Positions 12,312 to 25,375 of a stretch of 64,000 nt of DNA are shown one piece after another. The DNA is from Nipponacmea schrenckii (lineage: Eukaryota > Mollusca > Gastropoda > Lottiidae), in assembly GCA_030562195.1 (NCBI GenBank), contig CM060199.1, forward strand, positions 41,482,722 to 41,546,721, in the 5' to 3' direction. The position numbers and the translations under genes were made by a program. Under the pieces are notes generated by a model, which was given only the letters and a program-made list of their open reading frames with translations, did no database searches and was not told the DNA's origin. Within the stretch, counting starts at the first letter, position 1. Every line of letters starts with the position of its first letter.

Positions 12312-12955
12312 CAAAAGTTATTTAGGTAATGTTTATAAAAGTAATGAAATAGGTTTATTTATTAGTTGAAATTTCAGATATACTACTTCCTAGAATGAAC
12401 ATAAATATCAGATAACAATCTATGGACCGAACAGGGCTCTGTTGTGTAGTTTTGACACTAGGTTTGTCCAATCGTGAATATACACTTATTCTAACGATGT
12501 TTATACTTTGGTCAGACTGAAAGTAAAAAATCTGGAGAAACTTTAGTGAATAAATCATGCCGTTAATTTGTAAACATCAAACTTATATCTTATAGGAAAA
12601 CTTAGATTTTTTACAGTCGTTTTTTTTTTCGGTTTGCCTTGAAAACTAATGTACAAATTTATGCAAAATAAACCGTAAATTGTAGATAAATATCCGCTAC
12701 TTTTTCTGGGGTATCATAAATAACATATTTTATATCTATTCACGTTTTATTTGAAACGTTTTATAAATAAAAAATTTCCTATCTACCCTTCATGATTTTA
12801 CCGAGTACTAACATGGCGAAACTGTTTACGGGAATTTTGATAAGGAAATAATTACAGATAATACCGGTATAGTTATGTTGATGGTGCTAGAAATGGACTG
12901 AGGTTTAATGCGACATATTTCAGATAGAAACAAACTTAAATTATTAGCAGATTTT

Positions 12956-13335
12956 ACAGTGGTAGCGTGATTAAACACTTATTTTAGTGGAATTACGGGA
13001 ACCATAGACATCTGATTCAAAATTAGAATGGTGTAAATTGATGCTATCAGTGTCCCTGATACACATACAAAATATAGAAAACCTCTTTACAATCTCTTTA
13101 ATAGAACTGTTTAGTTTTAGTAGAATTACAGGAACCATAGACATCTGATTGGAAATAAGAATGGTGTATATTGATGATATCAGTGTCCCTGATACACATA
13201 CAAAATATAGAAAACCTCTTTACAATCTCTTTAATAGAACTGTTTAGTTTTAGTAGAATTACAGGAACCATAGACATCTGATTCAAAATAAGAATGGTGT
13301 AAATTGATACTATCAGTGTCTCTGATAGATAACAT
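12956..13335. repeat. 133-bp tandem array (copy A), about 2.8 copies
   Basis: Units contain AGAATTACAGGAACCATAGA and ATCAGTGTCCCTGATACAC. Copy B carries about 15-16 units at 22520-24605, so the copy number differs strongly between the two blocks. Confidence 0.93.
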
Positions 13336-13967
13336 AACATTTTAATGATCCTTTATACCAACCCTAGATCAATCCGATGCAAGAAAACATAAATTTCACC
13401 TGGATAAAAGAGAATTTGATATTTAAGTTCGTACGAGTCATTTATTGATGAGATATAAAGATATAAAGATATAAAGAGAAAGAACGTTGTTAGTCTACAC
13501 AAAATCTAAATGAAATCATGCATAAAAAATAAACTCTCGAATAATAAAAAAAAAACAATTTCACTTAGCCTTCAAATCTTTTGTTAGAGTTGGTTTTAAA
13601 TATGAATTGAAGACTTGGTAAAAAATTTGTAACCTTAATTTGACGTATTAAGTCGCATGTAAGAACCATACCTAGTTTTGTGTGTGTTATTTCCAAGTAA
13701 GAACCATACATAGTTAGGTGTGGATTATATCATATGATCTATTCGCGTCTCTGAAACGTATTTTATACTACATTCTTACGTAAATTAGATTGTGTTTTTT
13801 TGTAAATTCCAAAAAATAACAAATTAAGTGAGTTAGATTGTAGGGAAATAAATTAAATTATTAAACCACATAATCAAAGATAGATATTCAATAAAATGAA
13901 ATGGAGTTTGATAACCTACTATTCTGGTAGTTTTGCTGTTAAATTATCTTTTAGACAGACACAATCA
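13336..13967. other. AT-rich spacer with ATAAAG microsatellite and two 38-bp repeats (copy A)
   Basis: Holds a short GATATAAA repeat (13450-13480) and about 1.7 copies of the 38-bp unit starting TAAGAACCATA (13660-13725). Copy B has about 12 copies of that unit. Nothing coding is seen. Confidence 0.6.
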
Positions 13968-14946
13968 CAGACATTGCTAGATCAGCGAGTTCTATGGTGG
14001 CTCAAGACATTGCTAGATTAGCGAGATCTATGTTGGCTCAAGACATTGCTAGATCAGCGAGATCTTTGGTGACTCAAGACATTGCTAGATCAGTGAGATC
14101 TTTGGTGACTCAAGACATTGCTAGATCAGCGAGTTCTATGGTGGTTCAAGAAATTGCTAGATCAGCGAGATCTATGGTGGCTCAAGACATTGCTAGATCA
14201 GCGAGATCTTTGGTGACTCAAGACATTGCTAGATCAGTGAGATCTTTGGTGACTCAAGACATTGCTAGATCAGCGAGATCTATGGTGGTTCAAGACATTG
14301 CTAGATCAGCGAGATCTATGGTGGCTCAAGACATTGCTAGATCAGCGAGATCTTTGGTGACTCAAGACATTGCTAGATCAGTGAGATCTTTGGTGACTCA
14401 AGACATTGCTAGATCAGCGAGATCTATGGTGGCTCAAGACATTGCTAGATCAGCGAGATCTTTGGTGACTCAAGACATTGCTAGATCAGTGAGATCTTTG
14501 GTGACTCAAGACATTGCTAGATCAGCGAGATCTATGGTGGCTCAAGACATTGCAAGATCAGCGAGATCTATGGTGGCTCAAGACATTGCTAGATCAGCGA
14601 GATCTATGGTGGCTCAAGACATTGCTAGATCAGCGAGATCTATGGTGGCTCAAGACATTGCTAGATCAGCGAGATCTATGGTGGCTCAAGACATTGCAAG
14701 ATCAGCGAGATCTATGGTGGCTCAATACATTGCTAGATCAGTGGTGAGATCTATGGTGGCTCAAGACATGGCTAGATCAGCGAGATCTATGGTGGCTCAA
14801 GACATTGCTAGATCAGCGAGATCTATGGTGGCTCAAGACATTGCTAGATCAGCGAGATCTATGGTGGCTCAAGACATTGCTAGATCAGCGAGATTTATGG
14901 TGGCTCAAGACATTGCTAGATCAGCGAGATCTATGGTGGCTCAAGA
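13968..14946. repeat. 36-bp minisatellite array (copy A), about 27 copies
   Basis: The unit contains GACATTGCTAGATCAGCGAG and TCTATGGTG. Variants with ACTCAAG and CAGTGAGATCTTTGG recur in an ordered pattern in the left half. The period is divisible by 3, which yields a 324-codon + strand frame (repeating ARSMVAQDI). In copy B the same frame is broken by single-base indels, so I do not call it a gene. Confidence 0.96.
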
Positions 14947-15061
14947 ATCGATAACATCATTCACTTAAAATTAAAGTTATTAATAACCCTAAACGATATG
15001 AATTTCGCCAAAGTGATAAAAGTTTCCATCTTAAAGTTTTAAATTTAAAATAAAGAAGCGA

Positions 15062-15215
15062 ATTATGTCGTCCTTCCAATGTCGACGAAGATCTTTAACG
15101 AACCTAGCGTGTAGCACCCAGTTTCATCCGAACAACTAGACACTTTTCCATATCAGTCCCCGCCGACCTGCATCACTGACATCCGAAAATTGATATCGAC
15201 CTTTGCTAGGACAGT
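15062..15215 (-). mobile_element. Degenerate SINE remnant (copy A)
   Basis: It aligns by eye with the middle of the intact SINE at 48164-48521: GATCTTTAACG, GTGTAGCA, TTTCATCCGAACAACT, CTTTTCCATATCAGTCCC, CATCACTGACA and ATATCGACCTTTGC. The tRNA-like head and the tail are missing or unrecognisable. Copy B has a slightly fuller version at 26728-26905. Confidence 0.7.
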
Positions 15216-15714
15216 AACATTAGACTACTTTTATTTTCCCATACGAACAACTCGATGTTTTTATTTCAGCTCGTGTCATATATTATATTTTCACATTTTC
15301 TGTTGAGAAATCGAGAGGACAAACTCAAATTCAAATTTGAAAATTCAATTTAGATTGACGAAATAACGAAATTGTTTAATAGGCTTTTAATTCGTGAACA
15401 TTAACAATAAGATAGATAGATTATAGATTGAAGTAAAACCACGAAACAAACTCCATATCGATATCTTAGTGAGACTGCGGATGAGTCACGTGATTCTACT
15501 AGAGACGGGTCGTACCCCGAGTACGGTGTTCAAACGTCTTTGTGACGAGTATTCGGTTTGAAGGCATGGAAATAAAACAATGCGACTATAACGAGCCAAA
15601 TTTTATTGGCTGAGATTTCCTAGAAAAATTGACAATATCGGCCTGACAATAGGTCAGATTTTTCTCCTACCTCATAACAATAATGTACTACATTGTAAAA
15701 ATATAAATGTGTCC
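15216..15714. other. Unique spacer between SINE remnant and AGATATAGACC repeats (copy A)
   Basis: No gene recognised. It includes a short imperfect dyad around GGGTCGTACCCCGAGTACGG (15506-15525). It matches 26906-27412 in copy B. Confidence 0.4.
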
Positions 15715-16018
15715 AAACAAGTGGTGAGATATAGACCTCAAGATACGAGATATAGACCAAGAAATATACACATCGAGATAGAGACCAAGAGATATAGACC
15801 AATAAATAAAGACCTAGAGATATAGACCAAAAGATATATACCAAGGATATAGACAGCCAAGATTAGATATAGATCGGAAGAAAAGAGTATGACCAATGGA
15901 TATATACCAGAGATATAGGACTCAAGAGATATAGACCAAGAGATATTAGATATAGACCAAGAAGATATAGACCATGGATATATACCTAGAGATATAACCT
16001 CAAGATATAGACCAGTCA
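15715..16018. repeat. Irregular 16-18-bp repeat of the AGATATAGACC type (copy A)
   Basis: Short, degenerate units of AGATATAGACCAAG / GATATATACC with variable length. The copy B counterpart is 27413-27700, and the unit order differs in the right half. Confidence 0.85.
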
Positions 16019-16344
16019 CCCCAGAGTAGCCATAAATAAAGTCGGTAAGACCAAGGGATTACATTTCCTCCAATATAACAGACTCATTGATAGGGATTAT
16101 CCAGTCGGTTAGAGCGTTGAGAAAGAGAAATCATTTGACTTGATTACGGTCATTAATAGAACCTCAGAGTCTCTTGTTAGGTGCGTAATTAACATATTAT
16201 TACAACAATTCGTCTTATTATTAATTCGTAGGGCAATTAACATTTCTTACAAGACTTCATTGGATTGTTTAGCACCTTTAGGAATCACAGCACAATTTAG
16301 ATACACTTCATTAGACATCGAGTACTTTAGGTAACACGTCATTT

Positions 16345-16650
16345 AGGCACATTTTTCAGGAACACTTCATTTAGACACACGTACTTTAGGTAACACTGTC
16401 ATTTAGACACAGTACTTTAGGAACACTTCATTTAGACACAGTACTTTAGGAACACTTCATTTAGACACAGTACTTTAGGAACACTTCATTTAGACACAGT
16501 ACTTTAGGAACACTTCATTTAGACACAGTACTTTAGGAACACTTCATTTAGACACAGTACTTTAGGAACACTTCATTAGACAAGTACTTTAGGAACACTT
16601 CATTTAGACACAGTACTTTAGAACACTTCATTTAGACACATATGTCAGAT
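16345..16650. repeat. 29-bp minisatellite array (copy A), about 10 copies
   Basis: The unit contains AGTACTTTAGGAACACTTCA and TTTAGACAC. Several units carry single-base deletions not seen in copy B, where the array has about 40 copies (28151-29330). Confidence 0.92.
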
Positions 16651-17757
16651 AACATGTATTTAACACAGAATTTAGGACACTTTCAATTAGACAAACTGAA
16701 CATTAGAAGATTTTTAGCACACTACAATTGGCACATTTTAGCACTGTAGCAAAGACTGGAGATGAGGCACGGCCCCATTAGTCAAGGCAAAGGAGACACT
16801 TTATGTGGAAGATCAATACATTTAGGAAATCATTTAGCACCTATTTGTGTAACCTTAACATACATTGCACTAAATTGAGTATTAGAACAATTGAATAGTG
16901 CGTCTTAACATACATACAATTATCTAGAATTCAATTTTAGACGTACAATGAAAGAGGTTATCTGACCATTGAATGGTGCCTAATTGAAAGTGAGCTAGAA
17001 TTAATGTTAAATAGTTTAAGGTGTGCCTAAAGTATGTGTGCCTAATTAGAAGGTGTGCCTTAGAATATGTGCCTAATTGAGGTGTCTTTAAAAGTTGTGC
17101 CTAATTGACAGTGAATTGAAACTGTAAGCGTAGCTTTGTTAATTAGTTTAAGGTCTTCTAAGGCATCTGTGCCGTACTTAGGTTCCTTATGAAATGTCTA
17201 TTGAACGTATCCTAAATCAGTATTCCTATTGAAATGTATTCAAGACTAATACTAAATTCTATTTGCGTATGAAATTGCTATTGACTAGTCTAAAATTCTA
17301 AGTAATCGCTTCTAAATGACTTAAAAAAGTGTGCCTAAATGACAGTGTCAAGACATAAGCATGGCTTTGAATTAGATAAGTCTTGTAAAGGCTGACATGT
17401 ATAAGCATCAATCGCTATTGTATCAAAGCTATGCATGGCAAATCGCATTGAATCTTATGTAAAATGCTTATGACATAGGAAAGATGAAGCTATTTAACAG
17501 CTAAACATAAGATGAAGTTTGTAAAAGCTAGACATGGAAAGATGAAGTTACGACCAGTCTCATGGATGGCTAACCTGCATTCTGTTTAAGACGGCCACTG
17601 AGAGGGCTCGATTGTTTAAATCTACACAATTAAATTTTATAGACCTAATAATCGTGTATTTTCTCAATGAAAATTGGAAATTTGTAAAAATTGCAATTAA
17701 TTGAGTATGGAACTAATTAAAGTTTTTTTAAAAAGAATACCGAATTAATATTGTGCG
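16651..17757. other. Contracted, error-rich tail of copy A before the gap
   Basis: Fragments of copy B's 29330-30545 appear in order but shortened and altered: the inverted GTGCCTAA units, a CTATTGTATCAAAG relic of the 18-bp array, one or two AAGATGAAGTTTGTAAAAGC units, then CAGTCTCATGGATGGCTAAC. The disorder grows towards the N-run, as expected of a poorly supported contig end. Confidence 0.7.
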
Positions 17758-18257
17758 NNNNNNNNNNNNNNNNNNNNNNNNNNNNNNNNNNNNNNNNNNN
17801 NNNNNNNNNNNNNNNNNNNNNNNNNNNNNNNNNNNNNNNNNNNNNNNNNNNNNNNNNNNNNNNNNNNNNNNNNNNNNNNNNNNNNNNNNNNNNNNNNNNN
17901 NNNNNNNNNNNNNNNNNNNNNNNNNNNNNNNNNNNNNNNNNNNNNNNNNNNNNNNNNNNNNNNNNNNNNNNNNNNNNNNNNNNNNNNNNNNNNNNNNNNN
18001 NNNNNNNNNNNNNNNNNNNNNNNNNNNNNNNNNNNNNNNNNNNNNNNNNNNNNNNNNNNNNNNNNNNNNNNNNNNNNNNNNNNNNNNNNNNNNNNNNNNN
18101 NNNNNNNNNNNNNNNNNNNNNNNNNNNNNNNNNNNNNNNNNNNNNNNNNNNNNNNNNNNNNNNNNNNNNNNNNNNNNNNNNNNNNNNNNNNNNNNNNNNN
18201 NNNNNNNNNNNNNNNNNNNNNNNNNNNNNNNNNNNNNNNNNNNNNNNNNNNNNNNNN
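17758..18257. other. Assembly gap, exactly 500 N
   Basis: Positions 17758-18257 are all N. The round length marks an artificial scaffold gap of unknown true size. Confidence 0.99.
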
Positions 18258-20272
18258 CAACACAATATTAACTAAAATTTGCTTACACTATTAAAATGTT
18301 TTATATCAACACAATATTAACTAGAATTCTTACACTATTAAATGTTTTATAGTCAACACAATATTAACTAAAATTTCCTTACACTATTACATGTTTTATA
18401 GTCAACAAATATTAACTAAAATTTGCTTACACTATTACAATGTTTTATAGTCAACAAATATTAACTAGAATGCTTACACTATTACAATGTTTTATAGTCA
18501 ACACAATATTAACTAGAATTGCTTACACTATTACAATGTTTTATAGTCAACACAATATTAACTAGAATTGCTTACACTATTACAATGTTTTATAGTCAAC
18601 ATAATATTAACTAGAATTGCTTACACTATTACAATGTTTTATAGTCAACACAATATTAACTAGAATCGCTTACACTATTACAATGTTTTATAGTCAACAC
18701 AATATTAACTAGAATCGCTTACACTATTACAATGTTTTATAGTCAACACAATATTAACTAGAATCGCTTACACTATTACAATGTTTTATAGTCAACACAA
18801 TATTAACTAGAATTGCTTACACTATTACAATGTTTTATAGTCAACACAATATTAACTAGAATTGCTTACACTATTACAATGTTTTATAGTCAACACAATA
18901 TTAACTAGAATTGCTTACACTATTACAATGTTTTATAGTCAACACAATATTAACTAGAATTGCTTACACTATTACAATGTTTTATAGTCAACACAATATT
19001 AACTAGAATTGCTTACACTATTACAATGTTTTATAGTCAACACAATATTAACTAGAATTGCTTACACTATTACAATGTTTTATAGTCAACACAATATTAA
19101 CTAGAATTGCTTACACTATTACAATGTTTTATAGTCAACACAATATTAACTAGAATTGCTTACACTATTACAATGTTTTATAGTCAACACAATATTAACT
19201 AGAATTGCTTACACTATTACAATGTTTTATAGTCAACACAATATTAACTAGAATTGCTTACACTATTACAATGTTTTATAGTCAACACAATATTAACTAG
19301 AATTGCTTACACTATTACAATGTTTTATAGTCAACACAATATTAACTAGAATTGCTTACACTATTACAATGTTTTATAGTCAACATAATATTAACTAGAA
19401 TTGCTTACACTATTACAATGTTTTATAGTCAACACAATATTAACTAGAATTGCTTACACTATTACAATGTTTTATAGTCAACACAATATTAACTAGAATT
19501 GCTTACACTATTACAATGTTTTATAGTCAACACAATATTAACTAGAATTGCTTACACTATTACAATGTTTTATAGTCAACACAATATTAACTAGAATTGC
19601 TTACACTATTACAATGTTTTATAGTCAACACAATATTAACTAGAATTGCTTACACTATTACAATGTTTTATAGTCAACACAATATTAACTAGAATTGCTT
19701 ACACTATTACAATGTTTTATAGTCAACACAATATTAACTAGAATTGCTTACACTATTACAATGTTTTATAGTCAACATAATATTAACTAGAATTGCTTAC
19801 ACTATTACAATGTTTTATAGTCAACACAATATTAACTAGAATTGCTTACACTATTACAATGTTTTATAGTCAACACAATATTAACTAGAATTGCTTACAC
19901 TATTACACTGTTTTATAGTCAACACAATATTAACTAGAATTGCTTACACTATTACAATGTTTTATAGTCAACATAATATTAACTAGAATTGCTTACACTA
20001 TTACACTGTTTTATAGTCAACACAATATTAACTAGAATTGCTTACACTATTACACTGTTTTATAGTCAACACAATATTAACTAGAATTGCTTACACTATT
20101 ACAATGTTTTATAGTCAACACAATATTAACTAGAATTGCTTACACTATTACACTGTTTTATAGTCAACATAATATTAACTAGAATTGCTTACACTATTAC
20201 ACTGTTTTATAGTCAACATAATATTAACTAGAATTACTTACACTATTACACTGTTTTATAGTCAACACAATA
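18258..20272. repeat. 49-bp minisatellite array (copy B), about 41 copies
   Basis: Same 49-bp unit as 9683-10712, starting inside the array directly after the N-run. Variants include AACATAATATT and ACACTGTTTT, clustered towards the right end. Confidence 0.96.
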
Positions 20273-22515
20273 TCAATGAAACAGCGTGATTTGCCATTTT
20301 CGGGGTTGATTTTGGTCCCAAATATATGCAAATAGTCTTCAGAAGTACTAAGTATACGAATATGGCATAAATGTTCAATAATACCTCAAACAAGCTATTT
20401 TACTTTCTATTTCTATTTATTTTACTTTCTATTTCTATTTATCCTTTTTATATATCACACAGTGTCGATAAATAACGATTCTTTATTTTAACTCTCGAAC
20501 ACGGGTTATTCTAGACACACATGGAATGAACGGCTCTTAGTTCGACTTTGAACTTTTAACACTTTTACTGCCAAGCTTAGCCAAAGTTCTCGTTTCTAAG
20601 AATGAGAATTGATCAAGCGATTGACGAACCCATCTCATCCATATTCTTAGTATAAAAACTACGGGAGAACTTCAATACACAGAAATACAAGTCGTTAGAA
20701 TTCAAATTGTCAATTCAAGTATTTAAAAAGATTGTAAAAGTTTTTTTTTTAAATTTTGTATGTGTTTCGGTGGCACTGATAGCATCAATTTACACCTAGG
20801 GTCTTAACTTCTAACACTGTTTCCAGGATTTCCTAGGGCAGGACTAAGGAAGTCTAACAATGGCAGGACTAAGGAAGTCTAATAATGGCAGGACTAAGGA
20901 AGTCTCTTAGATAATTTTTAAAATAGTGGTGAAACATATAACTAACAATATTGAAACTGCGTCAGATGTATTCATTGAACTTAGTTCTTTGTGAAACTTG
21001 GGTTTAAAAAGTGTAAATGGTCAGAACAAGCGCTACCAGCAGAAGTCGAAGACACTGGAAAACACAATTCTACTTTCTTTCCTAGAAACTCTCGACTGTG
21101 ATTTTTGGCCATGAGAAGGAATATGTATTTGTTTTAGATTTTTGAAGTGCCGAGTAAAACTGAAGCTGAGACAAGTACTGTACGTAAAACTCGGATGAAA
21201 AAAAGTCTTAACTAAGCCGAAGTTATAAATTGTAACAGTTCTATATTCAACCTATTGAAACTTGCAAAAAGCTGAACTAATAAAAAATTCCGGTCTGCAG
21301 TACGATTTCTACAGCCAATAAAAAATTAATTTGACGAGGGCACTACATCTTTAAGATGTTATTAACCCACCATAGTCAGATATTAATTCACTTTTCACCA
21401 AATAAAAATCGGGGACGAAACTAATTTGATTGACGTAATAGATAGTTATTACAAGGCAGACAACTCATTGTCATCTAATTTACTTCTGACTATCTCGCGC
21501 TCTTTCAATATCTTCACTTCTGCCGTCCTTAGCGACGCCATTCGCGCCAATTAAAAGCGATTAAGTTGATTGGTCAAGGAAAATATGATTGACGACGTCA
21601 TCCATCATAACGAAAAGCAATTATACACAGCGCGGCTAAAGCTTTCAAGTTTGTTTTTTTTATTCGATGTATCGTAATTTCTGCGTGGTTGCAAACCGCT
21701 GATAAAATAATTAAGTTTAAAAACGGTTACAGACGCAAGTTTTTCTTCCTTTTAGTCAATTCACCCGTAAACCGACTGATTCGATACATGCCTTCATAAA
21801 GCTTCTGTTCCGTTGAGATTGGACCTGGATTGTTGAAATTTGATATTGAAGGCAATCGGCAGCAAGGTAAGTCAAAAGTAATTTAGTTAATGTTTATAAA
21901 AGTAATGAAATATGTTTATTTATTAGTTGAAATTTCAGATATACTACTTCTTAGAATGAACATAAATATCAGATAACAATCTATGGACCGAACAGGGCTC
22001 TGTTGTGTAGTTTTGACACTAGGTTTGTCCAATCGTGAATATACACTTATTCTAACGATGTTTATACTTTGGTCAGACTGAAAGTAAAAAATCTGGAGAA
22101 ACTTTAGTGAATAAATCATGCCGTTAATTTGTAAACATCAAACTTATATCTTATAGGATAACTTAGATTTTTTACAGTCGTTTTTTTTTGTTCGGTTTGC
22201 CTTGAAAACTAATGTACAAATTTATGCAAAATAAACCGTAAATTGTAGATAAATATCCGCTACTTTTTCTGGGGTATCATAAATAACATATTTTATATCT
22301 ATTCACGTTTAATAAATAAAAATTTCCTATCTACCCTTCATGATTTTACCGAGTACTAACATGGCGAAACTGTTTACGGGAATTTTGATAAGGAAATAAT
22401 TACAGATAATACCGGTATAGTTATGTTGATGGTGCTAGAAATGGACTGAGGTTTAATACGACATATTTCAGATAGAAACAAACTTAAATTATTAGCAGAT
22501 TTTACAGTGGTAGCG
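20273..22515. other. Unique block with promoter-like signals and splice donor (copy B)
   Basis: Near-identical to 10713-12955. It holds the TATA-like box (about 20651), three copies of GGCAGGACTAAGGAAGTCT (about 20836-20905), CCAAT-like and CRE-like motifs (about 21540-21605) and the donor CGGCAGCAAG|GTAAGTC at 21866/21867. No coding frame. It may be the 5' end of the neuropeptide gene whose coding exon is at 39012. Confidence 0.45.
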
Positions 22516-22519
22516 TCAT

Positions 22520-24605
22520 TAAACACTTATTTTAGTGGAATAACAGGAACCATAGACATCTGATTCAAAATTAGAATGGTGTAAATTGATGATATCAGTG
22601 TCCCTGATACACATACAAAATATAGAAAACCTCTTTACAATCTCTTTAATAGAACTGTTTAGTTTTAGTAGAATTACAGGAACTACAGACATCTGATTGA
22701 AAATTAGAATGATGTAAATTGATACTATCAGTGTCTCTGATACACTTACAAAATATAGAAAACCTCTTTACAAGCTCTTTAATAGAACTGTTTAGTTTTA
22801 GTAGAATTACAGGAACCATAGACATCTGATTGAAAATAAGAATGGTGTAAATTGATACTATCAGTGTCCCTGATACACATACAAAATATAGAAAACCTCT
22901 TTACAAGCTCTTTAATAGAACTGTTTAGTTTTAGTAGAATTACAGGAACCATAGACATCTGATTGAAAATTAGAATGATGTAAATTGATACTATCAGTGT
23001 CTCGGATACACTTACAAAATATAGAAAACCTCTTTACAAGCTCTTTAATAGAACTGTTTAGTTTTAGTAGAATTACAGGAACCATAGACATCTGATTGAA
23101 AATTAGAATGGTGTAAATTGATGTTATCAGTGTCCCTGATACACATACAAAATATAGAAAACCTCTTTACAAGCTCTTTAATATAACTGTTTAGTTTTAG
23201 TAGAATTACAGGAACCACAGACATCTGATTGAAAATTAGAATGATGTAAATTGATACTATCAGTGTCTCTGATACACTTACAAAATATAGAAAACCTCTT
23301 TACAAGCTCTTTAATAGAACTGTTTAGTTTTAGTAGAATTACAGGAACCATAGACATCTGATTGAAAATTAGAATGGTGTAAATTGATGCTATCAGTGTC
23401 CCTGATACACATACAAAATATAGAAAACCTCTTTACAAGCTCTTTAATAGAACTGTTTAGTTTTAGTAGAATTACAGGAACCATAGACATCTGATTGAAA
23501 ATTAGAATGATGTAAATTGATACTATCAGTGTCTCGGATACACTTACAAAATATAGAAAACCTCTTTACAAGCTCTTTAATAGAACTGTTTAGTTTTAGT
23601 AGAATTACAGGAACCATAGACATCTGATTGAAAATAAGAATGGTGTAAATTGATGCTATCAGTGTCCCTGATACACATACAAAATATAGAAAACCTCTTT
23701 ACAATCTCTTTAATAGAACTGTTTAGTTTTAGTAGAATTACAGGAACCATAGACATCTGATTGAAAATTAGAATGATGTAAATTGATGTTATCAGTGTCC
23801 CTGATACACATACAAAATATAGAAAACCTCTTTACAATCTCTTTAATAGAACTGTTTAGTTTTAGTAGAATTACAGGAACCATAGACATCTGATTGAAAA
23901 TTAGAATGATGTAAATTGATGTTATCAGTGTCCCTGATACACATACAAAATATAGAAAACCTCTTTACAATCTCTTTAATAGAACTGTTTAGTTTTAGTA
24001 GAATTACAGGAACCACAGACGTCTGATTGAAAATTAGAATGGTGTAAATTGATGCTATCAGTGTCCCTGATACACATACAAAATATAGAAAACCTCTTTA
24101 CTATCTCTTTAATAGAACTGTTTAGTTTTAGTAGAATTACAGGAACCATAGACATCTGATTGAAAATAAGAATGGTGTAAATTGATGCTATCAGTGTCCC
24201 TGATACACATACAAAATATAGAAAACCTCTTTACAATCTCTTTAATAGAACTGTTTAGTTTTAGTAGAATTACAGGAACCATAGACATCTGATTCAAAAT
24301 AAGAATGGTGTAAATTGATGCTATCAGTGTCCCTGATACACATACAAAATATAGAAAACCTCTTTACAATCTCTTTAATAGAACTGTTTAGTTTTAGTAG
24401 AATTACAGGAACCATAGACATCTGATTGGAAATAAGAATGGTGTAAATTGATGTTATCAGTGTCCCTGATACACATATAAAATATAGAAAACCTCTTTAC
24501 AATCTCTTTAATAGAACTGTTTAGTTTTAGTAGAATTACAGGAACCATAGACATCTGATTGAAAATAAGAATGGTGTAAATTGATGTTATCAGTGTCCCT
24601 GATAG
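22520..24605. repeat. 133-bp tandem array (copy B), about 15-16 copies
   Basis: The period was measured from CCTCTTTACA at 22630, 22763 and 22896. Two unit types (ATACACAT/TTAGAATGG and ATACACTT/TTAGAATGA) alternate in the left half, suggesting growth by 266-bp dimers there. More uniform monomers follow on the right. Confidence 0.95.
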
Positions 24606-24717
24606 ATAACATAACATTTTAATGATCCTTTATACCAACCCTAGATCAATCCGATGCAAGAAAACATAAATTTCACCTGGATAAAAGAGAATTTGATATT
24701 TAAGTTCGTACTAGTCA

Positions 24718-24772
24718 TTTATTGATGAGATATAAAGATATAAAGATATAAAGATATAAAGATATAAAGAGA
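24718..24772. repeat. ATAAAG-type microsatellite (copy B)
   Basis: About five 10-bp units of AGATATAAAG. Copy A has three at 13450-13480. Confidence 0.9.
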
Positions 24773-24894
24773 AAGAACGTTGTTAGTCTACACAAAATCT
24801 AAATGAAATCATGCATAAAAAATAAACTCTCGAATTATAAAAATATGAATTGAAGACTTTGTAAAAAATTTGTAACCTTAATTTGACGTATTAA

Positions 24895-25375
24895 GTCGCA
24901 TGTAAGAACCATATATAGTTTTGTGTGTGTTATTTCTATGTAAGAACCATATATAGTTTTGTGTGTGTTATTTCTATGTAAGAACCATACCTAGTTTTGT
25001 GTGTATTATTTCTATATAAGAACCATATATAGTTTTGTGTGTGTTATTTCTATGTAAGAACCATATATAGTTTTGTGTATGTTATTTCTATGTAAGAACC
25101 ATACCTAGTTTGGTGTGTATTATTTCATTAAGAACCATATATAGTTTCGTGTGTGTTATTTCTATGTAAGAACCATATATAGTTTTGTGAGTGTTATTTC
25201 TATGTAAGAACCATATATAGTTTCGTGTGTGTTATTTCTATGTAAGAACCATACATAGTTTCTTGTGTGTTATTTCTATGTAAGAACCATATATAGTTTT
25301 GTGTGTGTTATTTCCATGTAAGAACCATATATAGTTTTGTGTTTGTTATTTCCATGTAAGAACCATACATAGTTA
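24895..25375. repeat. 38-bp minisatellite array (copy B), about 12 copies
   Basis: Units start TAAGAACCATA and contain TAGTTTTGTGTGTGTTATTT. Copy A has fewer than two copies at the same place. Confidence 0.95.

Larger units (their letters stand above)
10713..12955. other. Unique block with promoter-like signals and a strong splice donor (copy A)
   Basis: No coding frame. It holds a TATA-like box (11089), inverted CCAAT motifs and a CRE-like GACGTCA (about 11995-12045), and a strong donor at 12305/12306. It also has three tandem copies of GGCAGGACTAAGGAAGTCT (about 11275-11345). Near-identical sequence occurs in copy B (20273-22515). Confidence 0.5.
9683..17757. repeat. Duplicated block, copy A (left of the assembly gap)
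   Basis: This block holds the same elements in the same order as 18258-30550: 49-bp array, unique promoter-like stretch, 133-bp array, 38-bp repeats, 36-bp array, SINE remnant, AGATATAGACC repeats, 29-bp array, and a tail with the AAGATGAAGTTTG repeat. The unique parts match copy B almost base for base (for example 10713-12300 against 20273-21860). The last ~1.7 kb is contracted and indel-rich compared with copy B. This looks like an overlapping contig end placed beside its partner rather than a true tandem duplication, but the latter is not excluded. Confidence 0.85.

Noticed and set aside
13994..14968. 324-codon frame repeating ARSMVAQDI
   Set aside because: A 36-bp array artefact. The counterpart in copy B is broken by single-base indels.
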